From: Antedon mediterranea | Lineage: Eukaryota; Echinodermata; Crinoidea; Comatulida; Antedonidae | DNA length: 64,000 nucleotides | Direction of reading: 5' to 3' | Assembly (NCBI RefSeq): GCF_964355755.1 | Contig: NC_092670.1 | Coordinates: 5,111,001 to 5,175,000 of the forward strand | Part shown: positions 50,461 through 62,225 of the stretch, one piece after another | How positions within the stretch are numbered: the first letter of the stretch is position 1 | Layout: every line of letters begins with the position of its first letter | Notes under the pieces: generated by a model | Told to the model about the DNA's origin: nothing | Database searches by the model: none | What the model saw: only the letters and a program-made list of their open reading frames with translations | Position numbers and translations under genes: made by a program

Positions 50461-52556
50461 CTCATTAATCCAAAGGCAAATTATTGAAAAAAAATGACAA
50501 TGCTGTGGGTATCAGTGGCTGGATCTCAATGGAGATACAAAAATAAGCGAAAAGGTAAATAATGTAACAAGTCGGTCAATAATCTTCTACAATGTCACCA
50601 GGTACATTTTAATCGATGGTTTTGGCAACTAGACTTTTTCTTGAAATCTAATCTATTATCTAATTACTACTGGAGCGTCTCCATGGTTAATTAAGCGTAC
50701 GAGGGCATGGGAGTACTTAGTAATTAGCAACATTACTCATAATTAGAGTTACACTTCGTGGTAATTATTTCCTTAATTACAGTGGACAGCGAATGGTATA
50801 TGTTTTGTTATTGATTAGAATGTATACTCGTCTCATACCAATGGAAATGTAGCACCGGTGAATGTAATAGGCCACTGTTATCATAATAACCTAATGCATA
50901 ACATTATACGCATTGGTTATATGAATATAGATGGTTGATATAAAGCTGATGAAGCAGAAGACGATGGCATGCAAAACAAATTATAAGTTCTGATAAGTTT
51001 AGTAGTTCATTCAATAATTATGTATACGGACAACTTAAACCATGGCAGATACAAGTTAAGAATTGGAGCGTGGCGAGAACACGTAAACACAAAACAAAAT
51101 CCGACCTGCTTGAGATGGAGATAATGGAAACAACCAGTGCAAACTGTGTTTCATGTCGGAAACCTCGTATCGCACTCACAAATAACGATCGGTTTAAAGT
51201 CGTAATTACATACGTTTCAGCGACTTCAGTTACAGGGAAGATTTACAAAGACTATAACGAATTAAAATAATGCTTTTTATTAGGACAGAGAGAAGTTAGT
51301 GTTGCATATACAACCTAGGCAAAACAAAAGATGATGATGAGGTGGCACTGGCTTCAACATACCTCGCGTGTAGTATCCATGCAACACGCGATGACCAGAT
51401 ATGTTAGTTGTTGCAACATCCAGTGTACAGTGTAGTCCTACTCGAGAATGTTTTTCTAATCTACACGAGCGACGATAAATAGATAAACATACATTTTCTT
51501 ACATAAAACAAATAAAATTATAATAGTTTTCATTGTATAACCGTTGATTAAAATAATTTTTTTTAATTAAAAAAAAAATCAAAATGACGTCATATGATCT
51601 TAACAAAAACATCGTTGTATCTATACGATATTATTGCTCTTACTAATCATGAAGTCATTAATTGGAATAACAAATATTTTTCCATCAAAGGCAGCATAAA
51701 TGGTCACCTATAAGTTCTAGGATGAAAATTTATGTCGTTTTATGTAAGAAAGGTGGGTTTTTTTTCGGTCAATCTTTATCGTCCGAGTGTGTAGCAGCCG
51801 TAATGATAAATTATGTTTAGTAGGCTTGGGCTTATTAGAGCACGGGATTTGTAGAGAAGTACATCAGAGAGTTTAACATACACAAGTGAAATTAGAAGCT
51901 ACTCGACTTAATTATAATCACTCAGGCTTAATTAATCTGCAGGCTCCTGTAAGTGGTCGTGATTTTGTTTCAATATATTACTGCTGAATATTGATGGAAT
52001 ATGGTAGAAGAATGTATATTTCAATTATAATTGGTTGCTTTTCCAACATCACACACCATTGGACAATGCATCATTACTTGTAATATAAACACATTGTTGG
52101 CTTGATTTACTATCAAAATAAATAACATAAGGTATTGTAAAATTGATTGTCGTCGAACAATTTACAAAATCGTGAACAATGCTTAAATCATGTTTATGAT
52201 TAAACCTCGTAGAGGAAAACGTTTACAAAGAAAACATGATTATTCATCACTTCAACATTCTAACCAATATGACTTTAAATGTTACCTTTGTGAGATTCAC
52301 TCTAGGCCTATAACTTTACGTTTACACTACAATATTTGCTCAGTACCAAAGGAATATTTGGTACTACAGCATCTCACTTGTATCACTTGTGGAGCCTGTT
52401 GATTGGGATTAGGATTAGGTGATGATACTAGGAGATACATGTTATATTGTATTACTAATTATTCTGTTGAAATCTAGATACAGTAGGGCCTACTGAGAAT
52501 CGAGTGGCACACATTAGCCTAAAAGATAGTATGGGCTCTGCTTACCGCGTCTGCTT
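50457..52556. other. Unassigned DNA, one unexplained open frame
   Basis: The frame at 51070-51270 (66 codons, basic N-terminus, two Cys in NCVSC) lies in locally GC-richer sequence, but no family, splice context or domain could be recognised. I leave it unassigned. The rest is AT-rich. Confidence 0.35.
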
Positions 52557-52730
52557 AAGTTCTGTCTGCACTATCAAACTAGTTTGAGAAAAATAAAAGT
52601 GTGATGTGCCTAAACATGGTATTGATATGCCCCAATATGGTAGTGATAGTAGTGATATGACATAATCATGTCCATATATGGGCACATCACATTTTTTGTC
52701 ACATAAAGTGTGATACTGTAGACAGAGCTT
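52557..52730. mobile_element. Small MITE, ATCACTACCA family, copy 3
   Basis: Inverted ends AAGTTCTGTCTGCACTATCA and the complement of AAGCTCTGTCTACAGTATCA. Inner inverted words are AAAGTGTGATGTGCC and GGGCACATCACATTTTTT, with CCATATATGGG shared with copy 2. It is the best-preserved member; no ORF belongs to it. Confidence 0.75.
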
Positions 52731-53240
52731 TGGCACAGATCTTAAAATATGCATCCTCTATGTATGTTTTCTTGTACGTATTTGGACAACAAGCACGAAA
52801 TGTAAGACATGCGAAAATTATACTTTTATGCAATGCATTTGTCAATTTTCCATACGTAAATAGGCCTATACCTATTAAGTTAAGTGAAAGAATAGATATT
52901 ATTCGTAAGGTACAATCAGAAGATAACGTACATCAATGTAGAGGATTAATTTGATGTGAATTCACATTCAGAACCCGAAACTGTACGTTGCATCTATAGA
53001 AACGTGGCTTTAATTAGGATTTCCATTATATGCACAAATCAATAAATTATAATTAGGTATATTAGGATAAATAAATGGTTTAATTATACAAATAGTTAGT
53101 GTTTTTGAGTGAAATGGTAAAAATAATTCCGAGTGAAAATATAACTAATATTAATATCTTTAATCGAATGAAGTTATTTGTACCATTTCACGAATATAAA
53201 ACATTTATTATTTGTTTAACAGCACACCTATACTGTAAAA
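52731..53240. other. Unassigned AT-rich DNA
   Basis: Two open frames (52730-52954, 53099-53311) without recognisable domains. No gene supported. Confidence 0.4.
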
Positions 53241-53383
53241 CAAATCTAGTCCTAGTCCTATCCTGTAGGCTAGCGATACAAACAAATCTAGGCCTAGCCC
53301 TAGTCCTGTAGGCTAGCGATACAAACAAATCGCTAGGCCTAGTCCTATCCTGTAGGCTAGCGATACAGACAAATGGCTAGGCA
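53241..53383 (+). repeat. 43-47-bp minisatellite, three copies plus a partial
   Basis: Units of the form TCCTGTAGGCTAGCGATACA followed by AACAAATC and CTAGGCCTAGTCCTA, with small indels between copies. Confidence 0.9.
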
Positions 53384-53468
53384 ACTGAAACTGATACATT
53401 TTTTTTTTCAACGATTCCACGTCCTATTCCACGAATCATTATTGAATTTTCGCCGTGGCCTGATTTTA

Positions 53469-53550
53469 AGTCGCGTGTAAACGCGACTCTATAGCTCACT
53501 ACGTCGGTCGGTAAACACCAACAAAATTTGCGCACGCAACTGCAGCCATT
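53469..53550 (+). mobile_element. GGTC-containing dispersed repeat, copy E (3'-diverged)
   Basis: It carries AGTCGCGTGTAAACGCGACT, CTATAGCTCACTACG, two GGTC units, AAACACCAAC, then GCGCACGCAACTGCAGCC. The usual ATGGCCTTGTT end is not present. Confidence 0.75.
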
Positions 53551-54942
53551 TTCGTACAAAATTGATCAATCGTTGTATTTAACGTCGGTGTGCATTTCAT
53601 TAAATATCATGTGACCCACAATTTTCCAATCTAATTACAAGAATCGAAGGTGTGTTTTTGTTTAACGTTGTTAATCATATGTACGGCTAAACATGTACCC
53701 GTATGAATCTTTAAACCACGACATATATATATATATATATATGTCTTGGTTATATATATATAAATATTTAATATTTGCAGATGTCTATGCCTGATCTCTA
53801 ATAAGCATAAGTAAACACACACACCGCTAGACGTTATCAGCAATATACTATAATATATTAGATAGCTATCCCAATGAAACACCTGCAGTAATATCAAGAG
53901 GCAAGAAGCATTGGTGAGTATGGATTGTTCTATTATTAATAAAAGGATAACTCTCCGCCATGATTTTGATCAACTTTTGCAAATTTTATGAATCCCAGTC
54001 AGAGAGCGAACGGAAAAATGCCACTGAACACGTTCTGAAAGTTTGTGGTTCGTGTCAGTCGACTTGCGCATGCGCATTTTATGCAAAAAACGTAATTGGT
54101 TATTAGCCGAATAATAGTAGACATGCAAATAGAAAAGTCCCTAATGTTGAATCAGAGAATGGTAGTTTCAGATTTTTATTTGGAATAATAATTTTAAGAA
54201 TTATTAAAATGTTTATAGTTGTACACAGTAGCTGCGTTAATGCTGGCATTAGCTTCTTTGTCACGTTCTAATAACATTCCTATTTTAAAACAACACGAGC
54301 GTAGATAAGCCCATGCCTTAAAAAGCATGCAAGTGACAATGCTTAAGACGATGTAGTATGTTTTGTTGTTAATAAACAGGACTGGCTAATAACTATTCGT
54401 CACGCTTTATTTTAGTGTAGGAGCAGTTAAAATCATTAGTTTTGACATGGCGTTAGTATTATTGATCGACGTTTATTCGATCAAACATCATTTACAAATT
54501 AGATACAATCTAATTCTTAGAGCTGAAATATTTTGTTATCCCATTATCATCTCTTTCATAATTCACAAGTAACGCTCAATTTCCGCTCAAGTAATGTTGT
54601 CTGCGCATTCCTAAGTTTGACGGAAACCCATAGGTCGAGAAACGTTACCCAACTGAAACTTTAACCGAATGCTCTCGAAATTCATTTCACAAAATAATGA
54701 AATGGATTTTCGATTTTTTTGTTATTTTAGAATGTTTTGGGAGTCACTCGGTGTTACAAAGTATATTGTTACAAAATATAAATTTTCTCTTGGGGGAAGC
54801 CCCATTTGAAAATCCCCCAAAAATAATTCACCGGTGACGTCACTTTACGAATATCCTATCCCTCCAATAGAAAATCTGCAGTTTTTAAATGGAAATGTTG
54901 ATATTTCAAAAATACAATAAACCTTTTGTTTTGATATTTGTA
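53551..54942. other. Upstream flank / 5' intron of the GPCR gene
   Basis: Contains a (TA)n tract at 53720-53762. Its 3' end (CTTTTGTTTTGATATTTGTAG, to 54943) is a good pyrimidine-rich splice acceptor for the GPCR exon, so at least the last part is probably intron. No 5' exon could be placed. Confidence 0.5.
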
Positions 54943-54943
54943 G

Positions 54944-55972
54944 GTAGTCACAATGTATAACACAACTGAATTTGACTCTTCTTACACTGCTCCGACGTTG
55001 GAAATCATCCTAATTATACCAGATATACTAGTCCTTGTGATTGGTGTAATTGGAAATGGAACTCTATGCGTTATTATACTGGCCAACCAATCAATGCGGA
55101 CGAGACATAATACCTTGATATGTAATCTTGCAGTTGCAGATCTTTTTTTCCTTCTTTTTAACATCCCGTTTAAAGCCATTCATACAATTATACCAGGCTT
55201 TTTAAACAATCTTGCTGCATGTAAGGTTATGAACTCAGTAATGGTATTAACGTTAGCAGTGTCTTCTCTGTCGATCGCTGCTCTAAGTGCTGAACGATAC
55301 TTTGCTTCTGCAACAGCAAGGAATACGACAATGACTGCATTGAAAATAAAGAAAATAGTGGTACCAATCATCTGGGTTTCTGCTATAATCTCCACTATAC
55401 CAATTCTTATTTCTGCTAAGATGGAATCTCATATGGGTGAATCGTTTTGCGAAATGGTGCCCGTTGGGACGCTTTATGGGATTGGTTATGAAGTTTGTAT
55501 AGCCATTCTATTGATAATAGTTCCTTTAATAGTCACTCTTGCGTTTTATTTATCGATGGCAAGAAAGTTGGTTCGAGACTACAGTGAAATGTCCGCTGTA
55601 GGACCGAGTAGCCGCGAAGAGAACAGCGTTCATCACGATTCCGTGTCCCGACAGAGACGCGAACGAGGACGAAAGAGCTTGGCGCTTACTGTTGTCGTGA
55701 TCGCTATTTTATTTGGAATATGTTGGATACCAACTTACATCTATAAAATATTTTACCAAACGGTGATTTATACAAGCAACGTGAAGATTTTGTTATGGAG
55801 TGGACTGCACCCGCTTGGACAATTTCTACAAGTTTTTTCTCATATAAACTCGTGTGTAAATCCGATTGTTTTGTACATTCGAAGCCGAACTTATCATGGC
55901 TATTTCAATAAATACCTGTGTTACTGTTATTCAAAAGCGAAACGATACAAGAAACAACCTGTTACCAGTTAG
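54944..55972 (+). CDS. Class A neuropeptide-type GPCR, single coding exon
   Basis: The coding region runs from ATG 54953 to TAG 55972 (339 residues), a full-length seven-transmembrane receptor. Visible motifs: GN35 in TM1; LAVAD (59-63) in TM2; Cys90 at TM3 and Cys166 in extracellular loop 2, the usual disulfide; ERY (114-116) in place of DRY; CWIP (257-260) in TM6; NPIVLY (303-308) in TM7; CYC (323-325), likely palmitoylation, in a short basic tail. N3 is a glycosylation sequon. Loop 3 is basic and Arg-rich (231-241). LSIAALSAERY and INSCVNPIVLY resemble bombesin/GRP, CCHamide and endothelin-type peptide receptors, but the ligand is not certain. A splice acceptor (AG at 54942-54943) nine bases before the ATG implies a separate 5' untranslated exon, while the coding part is intronless. 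It would act at the plasma membrane through G proteins. Confidence 0.93.
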   Translation, partial: VVTMYNTTEFDSSYTAPTLEIILIIPDILVLVIGVIGNGTLCVIILANQSMRTRHNTLICNLAVADLFFLLFNIPFKAIHTIIPGFLNNLAACKVMNSVMVLTLAVSSLSIAALSAERYFASATARNTTMTALKIKKIVVPIIWVSAIISTIPILISAKMESHMGESFCEMVPVGTLYGIGYEVCIAILLIIVPLIVTLAFYLSMARKLVRDYSEMSAVGPSSREENSVHHDSVSRQRRERGRKSLALTVVVIAILFGICWIPTYIYKIFYQTVIYTSNVKILLWSGLHPLGQFLQVFSHINSCVNPIVLYIRSRTYHGYFNKYLCYCYSKAKRYKKQPVTS

Positions 55973-57085
55973 AAAGAGATTCTTATATCAACAGTTTTTT
56001 TGTTCGTGAATTGTTAAGATTTGGAAGTAAATCAAAAACGTAGAAACAACTCCAGGACAATCGTCATTTGTCGACAGTAAGCTTTCGCTTCGGATAGAGG
56101 TATAGACAGATTTCATTTTAAAAATTTCATTATCGGGACATTTATCGCCCCAAAAGCAAGCGCAATGAATACATTTAGATGGCCTACTGTAACTCAGGAA
56201 CTTACAACAAAAGGCGAAAATGGGCGATAATTAGGTTGAATCGTATATCCACCGTTCTCTCAGTTTATACTTAACTTATAAAAAATAAATGTAGTTGTTT
56301 AAATCAACATCAACATTTTGTAAAATATATAATGTTCAAAAGGATGAAACATTGAACATAATTTAATATTTGGCAATTGGTTTCTTAAGGGTTTTTTAAA
56401 AATCCGAAATATTACATTCATTGCGTTTATCATCATGCTAATATACTGGTACTGGTTATCTAGAACTTAATACAGGAAGCATGTATTTTATCGATACAGT
56501 AGTATTCAAAATGTGTAGTGCTATCATTTTGTGCAATAAGGGTAATATTGAAAAAGTTTCTGATGTTTTGTAAGTGTTTGTGTGTGTAGTGTGTGTGTTT
56601 TTTTGGTAAGTTGTAAATAGTAAAATATAATGGCAATTGATTGGTAAGAACTATCCTTTAACCATTTGGACATTCCATAACTATCATTCATGGCACGTTT
56701 AAAATGGAATGTTATTAGAAGAATAACTAGGCATACTTTTTATTTTTCGTTTATTTTTTTATTTTTTTGTCAACAAAAAGTACTTTTCATTACACAATAA
56801 TCACTATGAAAAGCCAAAAGCAAAACAAGAGATAATAAAACATGTATTTCAGAAACAACCTAAAACATTCATCCAGCAATATCAATCAGTGAACTAAATC
56901 ATACAATCTTGCATCGACAAACATGAAATAGACTTGTAATAAAGACTTTGTTTATGTAGAGCATTGTGTGTATATGTTTGTCTCGTGAACGGATTGCCAC
57001 CTTTAAGAAGGATAGTGATTGAATTTGCTTATGGTTATCCTTGGAAATTTGCCTAAATATATAAAATTAAAATAAAAATAGGCGA
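55973..57085 (+). other. 3' untranslated region of the GPCR gene and flank
   Basis: Two polyadenylation hexamers on the sense strand: AATAAA at 56284-56289 and AATAAA at 56938-56943. The second is followed by a GT-rich stretch (TTGTGTGTATATGTTTGTC, from 56966), a typical downstream element, so it is the better candidate. No other gene. Confidence 0.5.
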
Positions 57086-60000
57086 ACCAATCAACACTCA
57101 ATGTATAGCAAACTGTTTGTCCATAAATCAACAACCCGACCAACCAATCATCAATCTAAGCAACCGACAATCCAACCAACCAACATATCAACAAATAATT
57201 TTCCATCTAAGCAACAAAATAAACCAGTCGATCATTCATCGTCAACATTATTAACAAAGCTACTAATCAGCAAATCATTCGTCCATGCAGGGAGTCAACT
57301 CCCTGGTCCATGCAAGCAACAAACAAACCAACCATTAACACGTGCAAGCATCAACAAACCAATAAACCATATTGAACCATTCATCCACAATCGACAATCC
57401 AATCGGCAATCTAATCGACCAACAAACAAATAATAAATCATACAAGTAACCGATAAACAAACCGATCATTAAACAACCAAAAACATTTTAAACAAATAAA
57501 ATCAACCATCATCCATCAAAATAAATTAACTGATCAAAATACACCAAAATAAAAATATACAATCTACTATACTATAACCAACATTAGTCCAACAAGCAAC
57601 TATTAAACTTAAAACATACAAACCAATTAAAAATCAACTATTCATCCATCTAATCCACACACCATCCAGACAACTGACTAACACAACCAACCAACCAAAT
57701 ATGAGTCCATTTAAATATTACCTAAATTATTATAACCAAACGAAACAATCTTTTAATCATTTAAACTAATAATCAACCATAATCAACCATCATTCATAGC
57801 AAGCTAAAATTAGACATTGATACAGAAATCAGCAAAGAAATAAAACATTCATCTATCCAAGCAAACAAACAAATCAATTAAAAAAAACAACTCTTCTAAC
57901 GTATTATCACAAACCAAACACACCATCCACGAAAATCAAACAACAAAACATTGATCAATTCAACTAAACACAAACCATTCATTCATTCATAAAAAAACAA
58001 CCAGTCAACCATTCATACATTCGACCAGGCAATGACAAAACTATTCATTCATTAAAAACCAACCAGTCAACCATTCATTTATTCGACCAGGCAACCACAA
58101 ACAATTTATTCATTCATTAAAAACCAACCAGTCAACCATTCATTCATTCGACCAGACAACCACAAACATTTTATTCAATCATTAAAAACCAACCAGTCAA
58201 CCATTCATTCATTCGACCAGACAACCACAAACAATTTATTCATTCATTAAAAACCAACCAGTCAACCATTCATTCATTCGACCAGACAACCATTTATTCA
58301 CTCATTAAAAACCAACCAGTCAACCATTAAAATCATTCATTCGACCAGGCAACCACCAACCATTTACAGTATTAATTCATTAAAAACCAACCAACCAGTC
58401 AACCATTAAAATCATTCATTCGACCAGGCAACCACAAAAGCATTCATTCATTCATTAAAAACCAACCATTCACTCGACCAGGCAACCACAAACCATTTAC
58501 AGTATCAATTCTTTAAAAACCAAACAGTCAACCATTCATTCATTCGACCAGGCAACCACAAAACCATTCATTCATTCATTAAAAACCAACCAGTCAACCA
58601 TTCATTCATTTGACCAGACAACCATTTATTCATTCAATAAAAAAACAAACCAGTCAACCACATTCATTCATTTGACCAGGCAACCACAAACCATTTCAGT
58701 ATTAATTCATTAAAAAACAACCAGTTAACCATTAAAATCATTCATTCGACCAAGCAACCACAAACCATTTACAATATCAATTCATTAAAAACCAACCAGT
58801 CAAACATTCATTCATTCGACCAGGCAACCACAAACCATTTATTCATTCATAAAAAACAACCAGTCAAACATTTATTCATTCATTAAAAACCAACCAGTCA
58901 ACCACATTCATTCATTCGACCAGGCAACCACAAACCATTTGCAGTATTAATTCATTGAAAACCAGCCAGTCAACCATTCATTCATTCGGCCAGGCAACCA
59001 CAAACCATTTATTCAATCATAAAAAACAACCAGTCAACCAATCATTCATTCGACCAGACAACCATAAACCATTTATTTATTCCTTAAAAACCAACCAGTC
59101 AACCATTAAATCATTTATTCGACCAGGCAACCACTAATCATTTATTCATTCATTAAAAAGCAACCATTCATTCATTCATTCGACCAGGCAACCACTAACC
59201 ATTTATTCATTCATTAAAAAGCAACCATTCATTCATTCATTCATTCGACCAGGCAACCACTAACCAATTATTCATTCATTAAAAAACAACCAGTCAACCA
59301 ATCATTCATTCGACCAGACAACCATAAACCATTTATTTATTCCTTAAAAACCAACCAGTCAACCATTAAATCATTTATTCGACCAGGCAACCACTAATCA
59401 TTTATTCATTAGTCATTAAAAAGCAACCATTCATTCATTCGACCAGGCAACCACTAACCATTTATTCATTCATTAAAAAGCAACCATTCATTCATTCATT
59501 CGACCAGGCAACCACTAACCATTTATTCATTCATTAAAAAACAACCAGTCAACCATTACCATTGACATAATATATTCATTCATCCAAGCAACCAAAATCA
59601 TCTATTGGAAACATTTGTTTTCTAAAAAAAATGTTCGTCCATCCAATCCAAGAAAGCAACCAAGCAAAAAATCACCCAAACAACCAATAATTTATCCAAT
59701 CAGCCAACTATCCGAAGAACCGACCATTCAACTATCAATTCAACTAACCATCCATTCACCTAAAAATAAAAAGCACCAACCAACCATCAATGTATTGAAA
59801 CAACCATCAGACCATCTAACCACCACAATCAAGTGGGAACCCAACAAAACTAATCAACTATCATTCATAAAAAACAATAATATACTAAAATATAATGTAA
59901 AACTAAAACATCAGAAACTCACTCACCCATACACCCACGGAACCACTGAATGAACCAACCATTCAATCACCTAATCAATGAAACAAAACACCAGCTATTC

Positions 60001-60680
60001 ACCCATATAAAACTTTCCAGCCAATCCTCCTACTAAGCAACACATCAACTTATTATTACCCAGAACAGCCAACAAACAAACTATAATTCGTTCATCCAAA
60101 AAACAACAAACTAAACATAAAACAATATCGTTAAACGATAAATCAACATTGAACTAACGAAATATTCAAACAGTTAAACAACTGACTCCCAATCGTTTAT
60201 TCAATAAATAAGCAACATCATTTATAAATACCATCCAACAATAAAATAGCCAGTCTGCACAGACCAAGGCAATCAAGTAAATAATAAAACAATCAAGAAA
60301 AGACAAACTCCATAAACAGACCAGTCACCAAAAACTATTCAAAACTCACATTCTTCAAATTATCTATTAAACAATTAGCAAACTAACCCATGCACAAAGC
60401 AGTCAACCAATCGATGAAAATATAAAAAAAAAAATCTTTCCGATCGTCAACCAACAAAAAAAACTCTCACATCAACCAATCTTTCAAAAAACTTGAACGT
60501 CAATCACAAACAAAACGAACCAATATCACAAAACAATCAACATATAATGAAAACGATGATGCACCAAGCGAATAAATAATACAGCCAACCTCTGACGTTC
60601 ATCATCAAATTGGAACCATAAAAACGACAGAATTTACTAAAACATAATAGTGAACAAACAGAATCAACAATATTACTATT
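57086..60680. repeat. A/C-rich, G-poor low-complexity block
   Basis: About 3.6 kb in which the plus strand is dominated by A, C and T words such as CAACCAACCA, AATCAACCAT and AAACAAACAA, with very few G. The edges fade into ordinary sequence. The centre is a recognisable minisatellite (57960-59560); both flanks look like decayed versions of the same material. The Gln/Asn/Pro/Thr-rich open frames (57101-57433, 58955-59137, 59615-59953) arise from this bias and are not credible genes. Confidence 0.85.
57960..59560 (+). repeat. 65-bp minisatellite, roughly two dozen units
   Basis: The unit reads approximately ATTCATTCATTAAAAACCAA / CCAGTCAACCATTCATTCAT / TCGACCAGGCAACCACAAAC / CATTT. Units vary in length through loss or gain of ATTC and CCAA steps and insertion of ACAGTATTA. 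A higher-order duplication is visible: 59021-59150 and 59281-59410 are identical at an offset of 260 bp. Confidence 0.9.
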
Positions 60681-61149
60681 GTAAAATAGTAGATCTAAAT
60701 TTTTATTTATATATATGTAACAGGGTAACAGGTAGTATGCTTATACCCAAATACTTGAATGATTTATCTGCTGAATCTGAGAAACCTTGTGGGACCCATT
60801 AAAGTAAAAGCTGAAATGATAAGTGACCATGCTATAAATAGATGAGTCACCTCATCCAAGTGGCGGGAAAATGGTCATGACTATTTAGTGTATAATGTTT
60901 CAGTATGGGTCAGTTCATAAATGGACAAGGGATTTTGTTAATTGATTTCTTTTTTAATAGTTTCTTTTTTTTGTATAACCGAACTTTAAATTGATAATTT
61001 CATGTGTATGACTTGAGTTACAATACAATCGGTCTGTAAACTACGAAATAACGTTATGGTAAATGTATTATACCATCGGTTAAAAATTGTCATAGTACCC
61101 AACTGGGAATGGATGACACTTACTAGTGCCTAGCCCGAAGTGAAGGTTT
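60681..61149. other. Unassigned DNA
   Basis: Nothing recognised. Confidence 0.4.
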
Positions 61150-61748
61150 TCATCTCCTTCCGACTGGTTACTAGGTAAGCATCTATATTTTTATTTCTCT
61201 TAGTTTTAGAATTGTTTTACTATAGTTAATATAGTTGATTAGTTATTTGATTGTTATACTAGACACAACGCAATAGTAGCCTATACTGTCGTTAATGATA
61301 CGATTGATCGATCGATCACTGATATGTTATTTTAAATATAGTAACACTGTTTTTGTTATATCTCCTTCCGACTGCTGGTTACTAGCTTCAATAAAAGAAG
61401 TTAACTTTTCCAAACCAAGAACTGTCTTTGTGGATGATTTTATTGTGTTTGTGCCAGTGCTGCAGCTCCGGAAAATACTACGCGATACAGCTACGACGCT
61501 AATAGTACGAACCTGTTACATTTATATATTTTATATTTTGCTTAATTTAACATATCTGTTATTTTCTATTTGTCAAGGATTTTTAGTCTTATGTAATTAA
61601 TTTTATTGTTTTGGTTTTTCTTTTACTTTTCTGTTCTTGTTGTTGTTTGTATATTGTATCTGTTCTGAGGGTCCCAAATGATCAGCAAATGCTGGATGGA
61701 TCACCACCCTCATTAAATATGTTTAAAAAAAAAAATAAATAAATAAAA
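61150..61748 (+). mobile_element. LINE-like 3' end with (AAAT)n tail
   Basis: The last part reads TTGTATCTGTTCTGAGGGTC, CCAAATGATCAGCAAATGCT, GGATGGATCACCACCCTCAT, then TAAATATG and A-rich AAAT repeats (61725-61748), as in poly(A)-tailed LINE 3' ends. The 5' limit is uncertain. A near-duplicate CTCCTTCCGACTGGTTACTAG occurs at 61153 and, with three extra bases, at 61363. The open frame 61295-61600 lies across this and has no RT motif. Confidence 0.55.
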
Positions 61749-62225
61749 TTATTACCAATCCATTTTTTTTAAAGTTCAATGATTAGGAAGTATTCTTTAA
61801 ATTAGTAAAGATTTCCAACACATTGATTCATTAAACTTTATTATTTAAAAAATAGCTTTCGCTAATCGAAGTTTGACTCCTGTTACAAAAACAAATTGGT
61901 CAAAAAGCATTTGATCTAACAACAACAATATGTAATTCAATAAGAAAGAACAACTATATACAAGAAATAAATTAATCAAAGGTTAACATTAATATTTTGT
62001 AATTGTAAGAACATGACTATCAAAAAACTGTCTTGATGTCAAAAAAGATTGTTATTATTATTCATAATGGACAGACGATTATCGATTACTATAATATTTG
62101 TTTCGAACTAATGACTTATACAAAAGTGAAAATATTGATATTTGAAGGTTAACATAGTTAAGTTAAAGGTTAAGAACATAGTTAAGAATCAAATGTCAAA
62201 GTTATTAAAATGTAAATGTAAAGGG
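61749..62225. other. Unassigned AT-rich DNA
   Basis: Nothing recognised. Confidence 0.4.

Noticed and set aside
50244-50465. Ile-Tyr repeat protein.
   Set aside because: Translation of a TA microsatellite.
406-55972. The CRH-type peptide and the GPCR as a ligand-receptor pair encoded in one locus.
   Set aside because: CRH-type peptides act on class B receptors; this GPCR has class A motifs, and the genes are about 52 kb apart on opposite strands.
57101-59953. Asn/Gln/Pro/Thr-rich protein genes in the A/C-rich block.
   Set aside because: The frames follow the base bias and minisatellite phase, break at indels, and have no domain or splice context.
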